The position numbers were made by a program, and so were the translations under genes. Below are positions 44,346 to 53,743 of a DNA stretch of 64,000 nucleotides, one piece after another (positions within the stretch are counted from its first letter, which is position 1; the number at the start of each line of letters is the position of its first letter). Under the pieces are notes generated by a model. That model was not told the DNA's origin, ran no database searches, and saw only the letters and a list, made by a program, of their open reading frames with translations. Source of the stretch: Peribacillus simplex (GTDB lineage Bacteria > Bacillota > Bacilli > Bacillales > DSM-1321); NCBI RefSeq assembly GCF_900156045.1, contig NZ_FTMX01000004.1, forward strand, positions 496,001 through 560,000, read 5' to 3'.

Positions 44346-45323
44346 ATGAATGGATTAAAAGGTATACACCATGTAACGGCCATAACAAGCAGTGCAGAAA
44401 AGAACTATGAATTTTTCACAAATATATTAGGCATGCGTTTAGTCAAGAAAACAGTTAACCAAGATGATATCCAAACCTATCACCTGTTTTTTGCCGACGA
44501 TGTTGGCGGTCCAGGTACTGACATGACATTCTTTGATTTTCCTGGTATTCCTAAAGGAGTGCATGGGACTAATGAGATTTCAAAAACATCCTTCCGTGTA
44601 CCGAATGATGCGGCATTGGAGTATTGGGTTAAGCGATTCGACCGTTTGGAAGTAAAGAATACAGGGATCCAGGAACAGTTTGGTAAAAAGATCATTTCAT
44701 TTGTGGATTTTGATGATCAGCAATATCAATTGATTTCCGATGAAAACAATCAAGGGGTTGCAGCGGGGATTCCTTGGCAAAAAGGACCGATTCCCCTGGA
44801 ATATGCCATTACAGGATTAGGACCAATTTTCATTCGGATCGCCAACTTCGATTATTTTAAAGAAATGATGGAAAAAGTTCTATTATTCAAAGAAATAGAC
44901 AAGGAAGGATCTTTTCACCTATTTGAAGTAGGGGAAGGTGGGAATGGTGCACAAGTGATTGTTGAGCATAATTCGATCCTTCCTCAGGCACGGCAGGGTT
45001 TTGGGACTGTTCACCATACAGCCTTCCGTGTTGAAGACCGTTCCGTTCTGGAAGAATGGATCAAACGAATGGAAAGCTTCCAATTCCATACGTCCGGTTA
45101 TGTTGATCGTCACTTTTTTGAGTCGCTTTACGTACGAGTGGCGCCGCAAATATTATTCGAATTTGCCACGGATGGTCCTGGATTTATGGGGGATGAGCCG
45201 TATGAAACGCTTGGGGAAAAGTTATCTTTACCACCGTTCTTGGAACCGAAAAGGGATCAAATTGAAAAGTTGGTCCGTCCCATTGATACTGTAAGAAGCA
45301 CCAAGGAATTCAATAAAGAATAA
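44346..45323 (+). CDS. Ring-cleaving dioxygenase, VOC family (MhqO/MhqA-like)
   Basis: 325 residues made of two vicinal-oxygen-chelate modules. Metal ligands are visible as His in GIHHVTAI, His in TVHHTAFRVED, and Glu in PQILFEFATDGPGF. Bacillus MhqA/MhqE/MhqO proteins cleave or detoxify hydroquinones and catechols and are induced by quinones through MhqR. The direct-repeat operators upstream and the neighbouring nitroreductase copy the mhqNOP logic. No MhqR regulator is adjacent. ATG after GGGAGGA. Confidence 0.85.
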   Translation: MNGLKGIHHVTAITSSAEKNYEFFTNILGMRLVKKTVNQDDIQTYHLFFADDVGGPGTDMTFFDFPGIPKGVHGTNEISKTSFRVPNDAALEYWVKRFDRLEVKNTGIQEQFGKKIISFVDFDDQQYQLISDENNQGVAAGIPWQKGPIPLEYAITGLGPIFIRIANFDYFKEMMEKVLLFKEIDKEGSFHLFEVGEGGNGAQVIVEHNSILPQARQGFGTVHHTAFRVEDRSVLEEWIKRMESFQFHTSGYVDRHFFESLYVRVAPQILFEFATDGPGFMGDEPYETLGEKLSLPPFLEPKRDQIEKLVRPIDTVRSTKEFNKE

Positions 45324-45433
45324 TTGACAACCTTTAGCGAATGATATATTGGTTTATGCCCATACTAAAATAGGTAGAAATAATAAATGGAATAATCATT
45401 TGAAATAGAAAAAATGCTCTGGAGGAATGAATC

Positions 45434-46033
45434 ATGACAAAAGATTTTTACACGGCGATTAAAGAGAGACGTTCATATTATGGAATCAATAAAGAGGTCC
45501 AAGTATCGGATGAGAAAATTAAAGATATTGTTGAATTTGCGGTAAAACACACGCCATCGGCTTTTAATTCCCAATCTTCCCGCCTTGTTGTTTTGACAGG
45601 CTCTGCCCATGATAAATTATGGGATATTACGACGCAGGCTTTAAGGAAGGCGGTTGGTGAGGGGGATTTCTCTGGCACTCAACAAAAAATGGATTCCTTT
45701 AAAGCGGGATATGGGTCAATATTATTCTTTGAAGATGAGTCTGTTGTGAAATCACTTCAAGAACAATTTGCAACGTATGCCGATAACTTCCCAATCTGGT
45801 CACAACAAACATCAGGCATGCATCAATTAGTTGTTTGGACTGCACTTGAATCAGAAGGATTGGGAGCAACTTTACAGCATTATAATCCACTAATAGATGA
45901 TGATGTGAAAAAAGAATGGGATGTTCCGAGCAATTGGAAATTGATTGCGCAAATGCCATTTGGAAATCCAACATCTCAACCGGGTGATAAAGAATTCAAA
46001 CCACTTGAGGAGCGTATAAAATTTTATAAATGA
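45434..46033 (+). CDS. Nitroreductase-family protein (MhqN/HBN-like)
   Basis: 199 residues, FMN-dependent fold. The N-terminal IKERRSYYGINKE and AVKHTPSAFNSQSSRLVVLTG segments bind FMN; EGLGATLQHYNPLI and NWKLIAQMPFGNP complete the family pattern. It would reduce quinones or nitro compounds with NAD(P)H, pairing with the upstream ring-cleaving enzyme in electrophile detoxification. It lies 110 bases downstream with no terminator between, so co-transcription is likely. ATG after TGGAGGA. Confidence 0.87.
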   Translation: MTKDFYTAIKERRSYYGINKEVQVSDEKIKDIVEFAVKHTPSAFNSQSSRLVVLTGSAHDKLWDITTQALRKAVGEGDFSGTQQKMDSFKAGYGSILFFEDESVVKSLQEQFATYADNFPIWSQQTSGMHQLVVWTALESEGLGATLQHYNPLIDDDVKKEWDVPSNWKLIAQMPFGNPTSQPGDKEFKPLEERIKFYK

Positions 46034-46057
46034 GTGAGATGCTAAATATCTCAACAG

Positions 46058-46085
46058 AGAGCCAACCCTGATTGGCTCTTTTTTT
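46058..46085 (+). terminator. Rho-independent terminator
   Basis: AGAGCCAA, 6-base loop, TTGGCTCT, then six further T. Confidence 0.85.
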
Positions 46086-46102
46086 CGTTGTTCCGCGATA
46101 TC

Positions 46103-46150
46103 TTGACAATGACAATGTCATATTATATATTTACGTCAGTCGATACTGAC
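46103..46150 (+). promoter_or_regulatory. Promoter and TetR-type operator
   Basis: TTGACA (46103-46108), 17 bases, TATATT (46126-46131). GTCAGT-CGAT-ACTGAC (46135-46150) is a perfect 6-base inverted repeat over the start point, and TGACAATGTCA sits in the spacer. Suits autorepression by the TetR gene 28 bases on. Confidence 0.6.
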
Positions 46151-46177
46151 ATAAGATTGATGATAGAGGGTATTTAA

Positions 46178-46768
46178 ATGAATGGTAATAGAAAACAAGA
46201 CACTTCTGATAAAATTATGATCGCTGCTATAGATCTTATGGCAGAAAGAGGATACAATGGCGTATCCACCCAAGAAATAGCTGATGCGGCGGGTTTAAGC
46301 GAAAAGACGCTATTTCGCCATTTCGGCAGCAAACAAAACCTTCTTGAAACCGCGTTTGACCGATTTCATTATGCTGAAGAGATGAGAAGCCTTTTTGAGG
46401 GGAAACTCGTTTTTGATTTGTCTCAGGATTTGCTTCTGATCAGTCGAAAGTATCATGAAATTATGAACCATAACCGAAAGCTGATTCAAATCGGAATGAA
46501 AGAGCAAGTTAATTTGCCTGGTTTACACGAAAAAATGCAAAAGCATCCTCAACAATTATTGATGATCTTATCCAATTATTTAAGGGGAATGTCGGAAAAA
46601 GGAAAAGTCATTCGGTCCAATCCTGAATTGCAAGCCTTATCATTTATGATGATGCATTTTGGTGCTTATATGAACGAGATAGAAACCAATGCAGACTTTC
46701 CAAGCATATCATTGGATGATTTTATCAAAGAGAGTGTCACCATATTCACTAGGGCTTTAACCCCTTAA
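46178..46768 (+). CDS. TetR-family transcriptional regulator
   Basis: 196 residues. The N-terminal helix-turn-helix GYNGVSTQEIADAAGLSEKTLFRHFGSKQNLLETAF is typical; the rest is an all-helical ligand-binding domain without assignable ligand. It probably represses itself via the inverted repeat at 46135. Neighbouring targets are not evident: the upstream detoxification genes end in a terminator and the downstream genes converge. Confidence 0.87.
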   Translation: MNGNRKQDTSDKIMIAAIDLMAERGYNGVSTQEIADAAGLSEKTLFRHFGSKQNLLETAFDRFHYAEEMRSLFEGKLVFDLSQDLLLISRKYHEIMNHNRKLIQIGMKEQVNLPGLHEKMQKHPQQLLMILSNYLRGMSEKGKVIRSNPELQALSFMMMHFGAYMNEIETNADFPSISLDDFIKESVTIFTRALTP

Positions 46769-46865
46769 TATATTTTTAAGATATTCCTATATTAAAATCA
46801 TTTTCCAAGTGCTTTTCCCAAAAAAGCAGAAGAATTCACAAAGGCTGGCCAAACTATATAAAAAA

Positions 46866-46909
46866 CAAAGCAACAGGCAATCTTTTAGTTAAGAGAGCCT
46901 GTTGCTTTG
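46866..46909. terminator. Bidirectional terminator
   Basis: CAAAGCAACAGGC and GCCTGTTGCTTTG, 13 perfect pairs with an 18-base loop, between the TetR gene (+) and a half-size MFS gene (-). Confidence 0.7.
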
Positions 46910-46956
46910 CTGTTACCTGTCTTTGCAAAAGAAGGCTGGCGTGTTTTTACATTCAT

Positions 46957-47514
46957 TCATTCATCCAACGGCTGTGGTGTGATTTTTTCCATCTTCATTA
47001 TAATGAATCCACTCCAGGCAAACATTAAGGAAGCAATGTAAAAGATGCTGCCGATCGTTAAAAAGTCGACTAAATATCCGGTTGCAATCACCGCAGCTGC
47101 AGCACCGATGGATGTCCAAACATGGTAGTTTCCAATTTCCTCACCCGCCGTTTTCTTCGTAACATACCTTGCAAGTACCGTTTTTTCTGTGTTTTTTTGT
47201 ACTGCCCCAAGTACCCCCATAATGATTTGCAGGAGATAGACATGCCAAATTTCATATGCCAGAGGAAAGGCAAGATGGATTAGTGCCATCCCCCATGAAT
47301 AGAAAAGGAGAAATGCTTTGTCACCGGCTTTGTCAGTGAATTTTCCGATAAAAGGATAGCTTAGTGCTGCAGTCAATGAGAATATTCCATAAGCCCACCC
47401 GAATTGCGAATAACTGGTGCCTACATTTTTGATTAGCAAAATATAAAAAGGGAAAATCATGCTGGCAGCCATTCCAACAGTGCCTTGGTAAAAAACAAAA
47501 CGTTTATAATTCAT
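46957..47514 (-). CDS. Half-size MFS-like membrane protein
   Basis: 185 residues with about five to six membrane segments, equal to one half of a major facilitator. It contains the loop motif GKFTDKAGDKAFLLFYSW. The frame begins with a proper ATG and ends cleanly, and the gene overlaps the upstream oxidase by 4 bases, so it looks like a real short protein rather than a broken one. It might work as a dimer. Function unknown; coupled with the FAD oxidase. Confidence 0.7.
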   Translation of the reverse strand: MNYKRFVFYQGTVGMAASMIFPFYILLIKNVGTSYSQFGWAYGIFSLTAALSYPFIGKFTDKAGDKAFLLFYSWGMALIHLAFPLAYEIWHVYLLQIIMGVLGAVQKNTEKTVLARYVTKKTAGEEIGNYHVWTSIGAAAAVIATGYLVDFLTIGSIFYIASLMFAWSGFIIMKMEKITPQPLDE

Positions 47515-48941
47515 GGATGGTACTCCTCATAGAAAAGATTCATGAAGCGATTATCAGGATCATATTTCTTCTTTAATTGAAAGAATTCCTCAGTACGCGG
47601 ATACGCTTCAAATAATTGTGTCTTGGTTGGATACCCATAATAGGGCAAATAGTAGCTGCCGTTATGGTCAAGCGTCACATCAATCATGTTTCGGATGACC
47701 CTTCCGGTATTTGCCTTACTTTCGTCATCAGTCCCTTGATTGATGAGCATTACAAGAGCGAACATATCATCCTTGGCATAGGACATGAGTGATTCTTCAT
47801 TATGCTCCACATAACGTATTGTAATATTTAATAAGTTAAAATCTTTTTCATCAGATAAGGTTTTTCTTAAATCATCGATATAATCAGCAAATTGATCAAT
47901 CGGAACGAAGTATTCTTGCAGTACTTCAGTTTTGGTGGGGTTGCTGTAATCCATAAAGGCTGAGTCCGACCGCATCACATTATTCCTCGAAACCAAGTTA
48001 CCATCAATATTGGCCGTGTAGGTTTTTTGAGTTTCCCAAAACTTTTCTTTACCCCAGTCATTATAACGTGAGAGTCCAAGAAAGAATTTAGGCACGGCAA
48101 TGATCGTTTCCCGTTTGAGAGTATTGTAGTTAGATAGCTGTGTTTGGTCATTTGCTCTATGATAATCAGTTACATACATTTCATCAAAATAGGAGTCAGG
48201 AGCCACAGATATTCTTGCAAGATGCATTTTAACATCATCGTTTTGAAGAACTTCTCTTTTAAAGTACGAAGTATATTCATCATAATGGAGTGATTTGGTT
48301 TTAATTTTATAAAGTTCGTCATCGGTAAGGTGGAGTGTTACATCGAGTATTACTCCAAACAAACCATACCCGCCAATAACCGAATGGAAGAGCTCCGAAT
48401 TTTCTTCGCGGCTCACTGTTAGGATTTGGCCTTTTGCGTTAAGCAGCCTAAAAGATTCCACGGTTTCTATCAAGGCATGATGACGGATATCGCGGCCATG
48501 GACATTAACGCTCAATGAACCGCCAATGGTAAAAATGTTTTGAGATTGACTGACCTTCAGTGCAAGTCCATATGGGTTGATATATTCCTGGAGAGCAGCC
48601 CAGGTTGCTCCGCTTTGGACCGTGATGCGTTTTTCTTTTACATCTAAATCAAGTATTTTATCATAGTGCTTCATATCGAGCAGGATCCCATTTGGATATA
48701 ATGTCTGACCTCCTTGGCTATGTTGCATACCGGCAATGGAAATGGGATCATCGTTTTTTTTTGCATCCAAAACGACCATTTTGATTGCTTCTTCACTATC
48801 TTCTGCCTTTATCGCTTTCATTTTAACTGGCATCAGACGGCTGATATCTTCTGCAATAGGGTGGTCAAGCTTGAAATTAAAAGCCTGCAGTGATAATCCA
48901 AATAATAGTGTATATAGGATGATAAAGAAAAATTGTTTCAT
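47511..48941 (-). CDS. Membrane-anchored FAD-linked oxidase
   Basis: 476 residues. An N-terminal hydrophobic segment (FFFIILYTLLFGLSLQAF) suggests a signal anchor. The PCMH-type FAD domain follows: DPISIAGMQHSQGG, ITVQSGATWAALQEYI, SQSQNIFTIGGSLSVNVHGRD and VIGGYGLFGVILDVTL. The C-terminal half carries the substrate cap. It resembles aldonolactone/glycolate oxidase-type proteins, with no Cys/His obvious for bicovalent flavin. The likely extracytoplasmic location is unusual for this fold. Operon with a half-size MFS protein. Confidence 0.8.
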   Translation of the reverse strand: MKQFFFIILYTLLFGLSLQAFNFKLDHPIAEDISRLMPVKMKAIKAEDSEEAIKMVVLDAKKNDDPISIAGMQHSQGGQTLYPNGILLDMKHYDKILDLDVKEKRITVQSGATWAALQEYINPYGLALKVSQSQNIFTIGGSLSVNVHGRDIRHHALIETVESFRLLNAKGQILTVSREENSELFHSVIGGYGLFGVILDVTLHLTDDELYKIKTKSLHYDEYTSYFKREVLQNDDVKMHLARISVAPDSYFDEMYVTDYHRANDQTQLSNYNTLKRETIIAVPKFFLGLSRYNDWGKEKFWETQKTYTANIDGNLVSRNNVMRSDSAFMDYSNPTKTEVLQEYFVPIDQFADYIDDLRKTLSDEKDFNLLNITIRYVEHNEESLMSYAKDDMFALVMLINQGTDDESKANTGRVIRNMIDVTLDHNGSYYLPYYGYPTKTQLFEAYPRTEEFFQLKKKYDPDNRFMNLFYEEYHP

Positions 48942-49073
48942 GATATCTAGCTTTCGACTCCTCGTTTAATATGTCTGACACTCATTTGAATAATGAAAAT
49001 GTATGAACTTATAGATTAATGGAGTTACCCTGACCATTCAGTGTGATTGAAAACGAACCCTTTGATTTATGTA

Positions 49074-49679
49074 TTAGTTCTTCGTTTTCAGCCCATCAAT
49101 GATTGTTTTGGTTAGCGGTATGGATAGCGATTCCAAGCTTTGTTCTGAGTTGTTTAATCCCCAATGATAGATGATTCCCATCAGGCTTTGGGTGATAAGT
49201 TGTGAAATTTCGTTAACTGATTGATCAGTGTCAATGGCGTTTTGTTCTTTCGCCTCTTCAACTAATGAACGAATAATTTGGAAGAGTGAGCGATTCGAAT
49301 TTAAAAAATAAGTATGTTCTTTTGAATCTAAAGCGGAACTGTAAATCACTTTCATTAAATCTTTGCCCATTTCTTCTTCCAGAAAACGCATCAATTTGCG
49401 TATGAAAATAAACAATTTCTCGGTAGCGTCCATATCGACTGGGAACGAACGGAAGACTTCGCGATAGTAATCATCGACTTCTATGAATCTCGCTAAAAAA
49501 ATGTCCGATTTCGCTGAAAAGTGTTGGTAAAATGACCCTTTTGATGTGCCGCTTTTTTTCACGATCTCGTCAACGGTAACTTTATCATAACCTTTTTCGC
49601 TAAATAGCTTTAAAGATATTTTTAAAATTTTTTCACGAGTCTTTTCTCCCCTAAGCTGTTTCTTTCTGGGTTCAATCAT
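49074..49679 (-). CDS. TetR-family transcriptional regulator
   Basis: 201 residues. Helix-turn-helix KVTVDEIVKKSGTSKGSFYQHFSAKSDIFLARF near the N-terminus, then a helical ligand domain. Upstream, AGACT-AC-AGTCT (49729-49740 region) forms a short palindrome that may be its operator. It is divergent from the MFS gene at 49998 and so may control it or itself. Confidence 0.86.
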   Translation of the reverse strand: MIEPRKKQLRGEKTREKILKISLKLFSEKGYDKVTVDEIVKKSGTSKGSFYQHFSAKSDIFLARFIEVDDYYREVFRSFPVDMDATEKLFIFIRKLMRFLEEEMGKDLMKVIYSSALDSKEHTYFLNSNRSLFQIIRSLVEEAKEQNAIDTDQSVNEISQLITQSLMGIIYHWGLNNSEQSLESLSIPLTKTIIDGLKTKN

Positions 49680-49823
49680 AAAAAACCTCCAAATGATAAT
49701 TGACAGAATATTCCTGCTTAGTTTAATATCAGACTACAGTCTAGTTAACTGATTGGTGGTCTATTTAATCTAACGTAGATCATCAATAATCACAACGCTT
49801 TCTTAATTTCATTTTGTGTATTT

Positions 49824-49837
49824 GGAAAGCGCTTACA
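49824..49837 (+). promoter_or_regulatory. cre site (CcpA)
   Basis: GGAAAGCGCTTACA matches TGWAANCGNTNWCA at 13 of 14 positions. It lies about 160 bases before the MFS gene and implies carbon catabolite control. Confidence 0.65.
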
Positions 49838-49997
49838 AAAATGTTGTTGGATTCAGTATATGTAAATGGAGGGAAGTGGTATCAGGATAAATTGTTGGTC
49901 CTATGAATGAACCAGAGTGTCGGGAAACAGGAGAAGAGATGTGCGGTAAACGAATTATTTTTTGGGAAATAGTAGCATGAAAAGGGAGGAAATAATC

Positions 49998-51317
49998 ATG
50001 AATCATTCCATTGGCGAAATAGAGAAAAGAACGATCGGTAAAACGATGAAACGTATTCTTCCATTTATCTTGCTCCTATACATCATTGCTTACTTGGACA
50101 GGGTCAATTTAGGCTATGCTGCTTTACAAATGAATGCAGAATTAGCCTTATCCGCTGAAGTTTTTGGATTGCTATCAGGCATTTTTTTTATAGGCTATTT
50201 CTTCTTTGAAGTTCCAAGCAACATGATCATGCATAAAGTGGGAGCTCGGATATGGATTGCCCGTATAATGATTTCGTGGGGACTCGTGGTAATATTGACA
50301 GGTTTTGCGCAAACAACGATGCATTTATATATTCTCCGTTTTTTATTAGGTGTCGCCGAAGCTGGTTTTTTCCCAGGTATAATTTTGTATTTAACTTATT
50401 GGTTCAGGGCCCGCGAAAGAGGAAGGGCAACAGCGGTTTTACTTTTAGCCCTACCGATTGGCGGATTGATTGGTGCACCTGTGTCGACATGGATTCTTGA
50501 CAATATTTCCTGGTTAGGTATGGCAGGCTGGAGATGGATGTTCATCCTTGAAGGCATTCCGGCCATTATGATCGGAATTGTTGTTGTTTTCTATTTAACT
50601 AATAGACCGACCAACGCTAAATGGTTATCTAAGGAAGAAAGTGAATGGTTAGAAGGGGAATTGAGTGCGGAAAGAAAGGTTAGTTCGAAAATAAATAAAG
50701 TCACTAAGCTTGATATGCTGAAAGATTTGAAAATCTGGAAGTTGGCCCTTTTTTATTTCGCAGGTTACACATCTATCTATGGATTGTCATTCTGGATGCC
50801 AACCATTATAAAATCTTTATCGGAAAATGCAACAACCAATTTAGAAATTGGCTGGTTAGCGATGATTCCATCATTGGTCGGAATACCTGCCATTATGTTT
50901 GTAGGCTGGAATTCAGATCGGACCAATGAACATAAATCACACTTGCTCGTTTGCCTCATGATAGCAGTTGTCGGATTTATCGGGTGCGGCTTTTCGGATA
51001 GTGTCTTTATGATGGTACTTATGTTAACGATCACATCTTTCGGGTTATACGGGTTCAGTGGATGTTTCTTTGCCTATATGACATTTTTCTTCACTGAGTC
51101 CACTGCGCCAGTTGGAATAGCCATAGTCAATTCATTTGCAGCTTTAGGCGGTTTTGTAGGACCGATGATTCTCGGAACTGTTGCATTTACTCAAGGGATG
51201 TTTATTTTATCCGGATTACTTATGATAGGAGTCATCACCCTATTATCATTAAAATTGACAAGTGCTTCAAATGAAAACATCGTAGAAGAAGTTAAAGTCA
51301 ATATTAATCAATTATAA
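49998..51317 (+). CDS. MFS transporter, anion:cation symporter type
   Basis: 439 residues, 12 membrane segments. YIIAYLDRVNLGYAALQMNAEL is the ACS opening motif and FEVPSNMIMHKVGARIWIARIMI the loop 2-3 motif. The ACS members with this pattern carry organic acids such as phthalate-, tartrate- or sugar-acid-type anions. ATG 49998 is preferred, with GGGAGG 7 bases before; the frame extends to 49962. It stands alone with a cre site upstream and a terminator after. Possible regulators are the divergent TetR and the AraC gene downstream. Confidence 0.86.
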   Translation: MNHSIGEIEKRTIGKTMKRILPFILLLYIIAYLDRVNLGYAALQMNAELALSAEVFGLLSGIFFIGYFFFEVPSNMIMHKVGARIWIARIMISWGLVVILTGFAQTTMHLYILRFLLGVAEAGFFPGIILYLTYWFRARERGRATAVLLLALPIGGLIGAPVSTWILDNISWLGMAGWRWMFILEGIPAIMIGIVVVFYLTNRPTNAKWLSKEESEWLEGELSAERKVSSKINKVTKLDMLKDLKIWKLALFYFAGYTSIYGLSFWMPTIIKSLSENATTNLEIGWLAMIPSLVGIPAIMFVGWNSDRTNEHKSHLLVCLMIAVVGFIGCGFSDSVFMMVLMLTITSFGLYGFSGCFFAYMTFFFTESTAPVGIAIVNSFAALGGFVGPMILGTVAFTQGMFILSGLLMIGVITLLSLKLTSASNENIVEEVKVNINQL

Positions 51318-51356
51318 AGGTTCTAAATGTATTGAAGATTAAAAGTGACAATAATA

Positions 51357-51401
51357 GAAACATTATTGGAAATCATAACGTTTCCATGATGTTTCTTTTT
51401 A
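51357..51401 (+). terminator. Rho-independent terminator
   Basis: GAAACAT-TAT-TGGAAA pairs with TTTCCA-TG-ATGTTTC, then TTTTT. Confidence 0.7.
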
Positions 51402-51406
51402 TATTT

Positions 51407-51627
51407 GGCTCTTTTCGTAAAGATTGTTGTTTTTATAACGAAACGATTTAAGGTTGATTGGAGCGCAAGTGCGAGACTCCTGCGGGAGCAGCGGGACAGG
51501 TGACACCCCACAGGCGTTTACGCAGAGGAGGCTCACCGCCCGCCCCGTGGAAAGCGAGCAACTGGAGGGGAAATCAACCACACCGCTTTACTTGGTAAAT
51601 AGCAACAACGTATGCGAAAACAGTCTT
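51407..51627. repeat. 221-bp GC-rich repeat element, copy 1
   Basis: Nearly identical to copy 2 at 53362. GC content is clearly above that of the flanks. A core of 128 bases is bounded by GGTTGATT (51452-51459) and AATCAACC (51572-51579), so it can fold into a long hairpin, with inner stems such as CTCCTGCGGGAG and GGTGA...TCACC. Flanks (GGCTCTTTTCGTAAAGATTG and the CACACCGCTTTACTTGG tail) are also shared. No coding frame. The motif looks familiar from Bacillus genomes as a dispersed element; function unknown. Confidence 0.85.
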
Positions 51628-51851
51628 ATATTTTCATATAGGAAATCCATATTGGGATGAAAATACCGGTTAAGCATGTCAAAATCCAATCTAAATCGAA
51701 GGTTCTGCCCAATAAGACTTGTTTGTGGTTTTCGGCGGGATTAGAATGGAGATGAGATACAAGTGCTTTTGAAAGACAGATTCCTTTTCTTAACAAGTAC
51801 TGACTTCATATTTATTCATTACAGGAATAACAGCAGAAATGAGGTGATGAT

Positions 51852-53321
51852 GTGGAAATTCATTTGGTGGCGAAAGATGAGATTGAGGCTCAAGGAATTC
51901 GTTGGATAGTGGAGTCCCACCTAACGGGAGTTAGACTGATCTTTTGGAAAACGATTGAAGAATTTGATAAGGGCATACGCAATCAGCATCCTGAATTCGT
52001 TATTTTGGATATGGATATTTGGACGGATGAAAGTGAGGCGATGGGTGTTTCGTTAAAGCGGAAGGGAATACGATGGTTAGGCATATCATCTGAGCGAATC
52101 TTTCAAACGGCTTATCGAGCCTTACGTTTTCGTGCTGAAGATGTTTTATTCCGCCCTTTTTCTTCGGCGGATTTGGTAAAACATATCCAACAATTGCGTT
52201 TTCAATTGAGAAATGGTCCAGGTCTTCTTTCGACAAACACCATGGATGGTGGGAATGCTTTGGATATTGGATATCCGGATTTTTTCTTGACAGACCGGAG
52301 GCATGAAAGCCGAATAACCATGGTCGCTTTTTTGACACCTGATAACAAGACCCTTCCTTTGGTTTATGATGAACTGCAACGATATTCTTTTACTGGGAAG
52401 AATCAAATCTTCGCTTTATCGGATTTTATTTTATGTGTCCAGGAAACGAATGAAAATGAGGTATATAAGGAAGAGTACCAAGCGTTCCTTGCCAACTGGA
52501 AAGAAAGAATGGATGAGCCCCTTGCCATCATAATAAAAGCGGCAACTTCAGATGAATCTTTAAAAAGGATGTATCAGCAAACACGTGAATTTACGAGACA
52601 AATCTTTTTCGATGGATACGATATCATTTTAGCCGAAAGTCAACAGACTTCGCCTCGAGAGATGGATCCATTCCTCACTCCCCTTGAACAAAGACTTTGG
52701 ATAGAAATGCTCGAAAGGCGGGATGCAAAAGCCATCAGGAACTGGATTGAGCGTGAATTCCTTACTTTTGAACGACCATACCCCGACCCGGAAATCGTTC
52801 GTATCCGCCTTACAAGCGTACTCGCACAGATTCGTAGGCATATGAAATCATACGACCTGCAAAATGCTTCTCTAGAAGCAATATACTATGATGTATTTCA
52901 GCAAATTGTACATAAACCTGTCATCCATCAAATAGTAAAGGAGCTGCATGCGTTCACCACCCATATGCTTCTGCAAGACCATGGACAATTACAGGAAGGG
53001 GCACGCACACTTAGCGAAAAAGCAAGGGAGCTGATCGAGTCCAACTATTGGGACGCCCTGTGGAATCTAGCGAGTTGTGCAGATACTCTGCGTATCAATA
53101 AAAGCACACTTAGCCGTCGTTTTGCAGCTGAATCCGGCGAGTCTTTTCGAAATACTCTGCATCAAGTTCGAATTAGGGAAGCTAAACGTTTATTAAAGGA
53201 AACGGATTTATCACTGGAGGAAATCTCACAATTAGCCGGTTATTCACATCAAACTTATTTCAATGCCAAGTTCAAACTGCTTGAAGGTTGTACACCATCA
53301 GCATATCGGTCTGGATTATAA
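51852..53321 (+). CDS. AraC-family regulator with receiver-like N-terminus
   Basis: 489 residues. The first 110 resemble a response-regulator receiver (FVILDMDIW holds an Asp at the acceptor strand; the FRPFSSADLVKHI end has the usual K/P-like position replaced), then a long middle region, and a C-terminal pair of AraC helix-turn-helices: WNLASCADTLRINKSTLSRRFAAESGESFRNTL and SLEEISQLAGYSHQTYFNAKFKLLEGCTPSAYR. No histidine kinase is adjacent. GTG start after GAGGTGATG. It lies directly before the hut genes, bracketed by two copies of a repeat, and may regulate these or the MFS gene upstream. Confidence 0.85.
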   Translation: MEIHLVAKDEIEAQGIRWIVESHLTGVRLIFWKTIEEFDKGIRNQHPEFVILDMDIWTDESEAMGVSLKRKGIRWLGISSERIFQTAYRALRFRAEDVLFRPFSSADLVKHIQQLRFQLRNGPGLLSTNTMDGGNALDIGYPDFFLTDRRHESRITMVAFLTPDNKTLPLVYDELQRYSFTGKNQIFALSDFILCVQETNENEVYKEEYQAFLANWKERMDEPLAIIIKAATSDESLKRMYQQTREFTRQIFFDGYDIILAESQQTSPREMDPFLTPLEQRLWIEMLERRDAKAIRNWIEREFLTFERPYPDPEIVRIRLTSVLAQIRRHMKSYDLQNASLEAIYYDVFQQIVHKPVIHQIVKELHAFTTHMLLQDHGQLQEGARTLSEKARELIESNYWDALWNLASCADTLRINKSTLSRRFAAESGESFRNTLHQVRIREAKRLLKETDLSLEEISQLAGYSHQTYFNAKFKLLEGCTPSAYRSGL

Positions 53322-53357
53322 AAAAGGACGATTCAATAAATGAATCGTCCTTTTTTA
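53321..53357 (+). terminator. Rho-independent terminator after AraC gene
   Basis: AAAAAAGGACGATTCA and TGAATCGTCCTTTTTT, 16 perfect pairs with a 5-base loop. Confidence 0.88.
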
Positions 53358-53361
53358 TTTA

Positions 53362-53582
53362 GGCTCTTTTCGTAAAGATTGTTGTTTTTAAAACGAAACG
53401 ATTTACGGTTGATTGGAGCGGAAGTGCGAAACTCCTGCGGGAGCAGCGGGACAGGTGAGACCCCACAGGCGTTCACGCCGAGGAGGCTCACCGCCCGCCC
53501 CGCGGAAAGCGAGCATCTGGAGGGGAAATCAACCACACCGCTTTACTTGGTAAATAGCAACAAGTATGTGAAAACAGCCTTT
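53362..53582. repeat. 221-bp GC-rich repeat element, copy 2
   Basis: Direct repeat of copy 1 (51407) with about 15-20 base differences. Its 128-base core, 53407-53534, has the same end arms GGTTGATT / AATCAACC. Several differences keep pairing, for example CGCAGAGG versus CGCCGAGG next to the pairing arm. Starts 5 bases after the terminator. Confidence 0.85.
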
Positions 53583-53743
53583 ATTTATTTCTTAACAATG
53601 TAATTCGTGAAATTAATCATAAAAAAATAAAGTTAACTACAAAAACATAAAATAAATTATAAAATAATCATTAAACTATAATTAATTATTCTGAATTTTT
53701 CTTATAGAATGAATATATAACAAAAACAAGGGGGAAATGAAAA

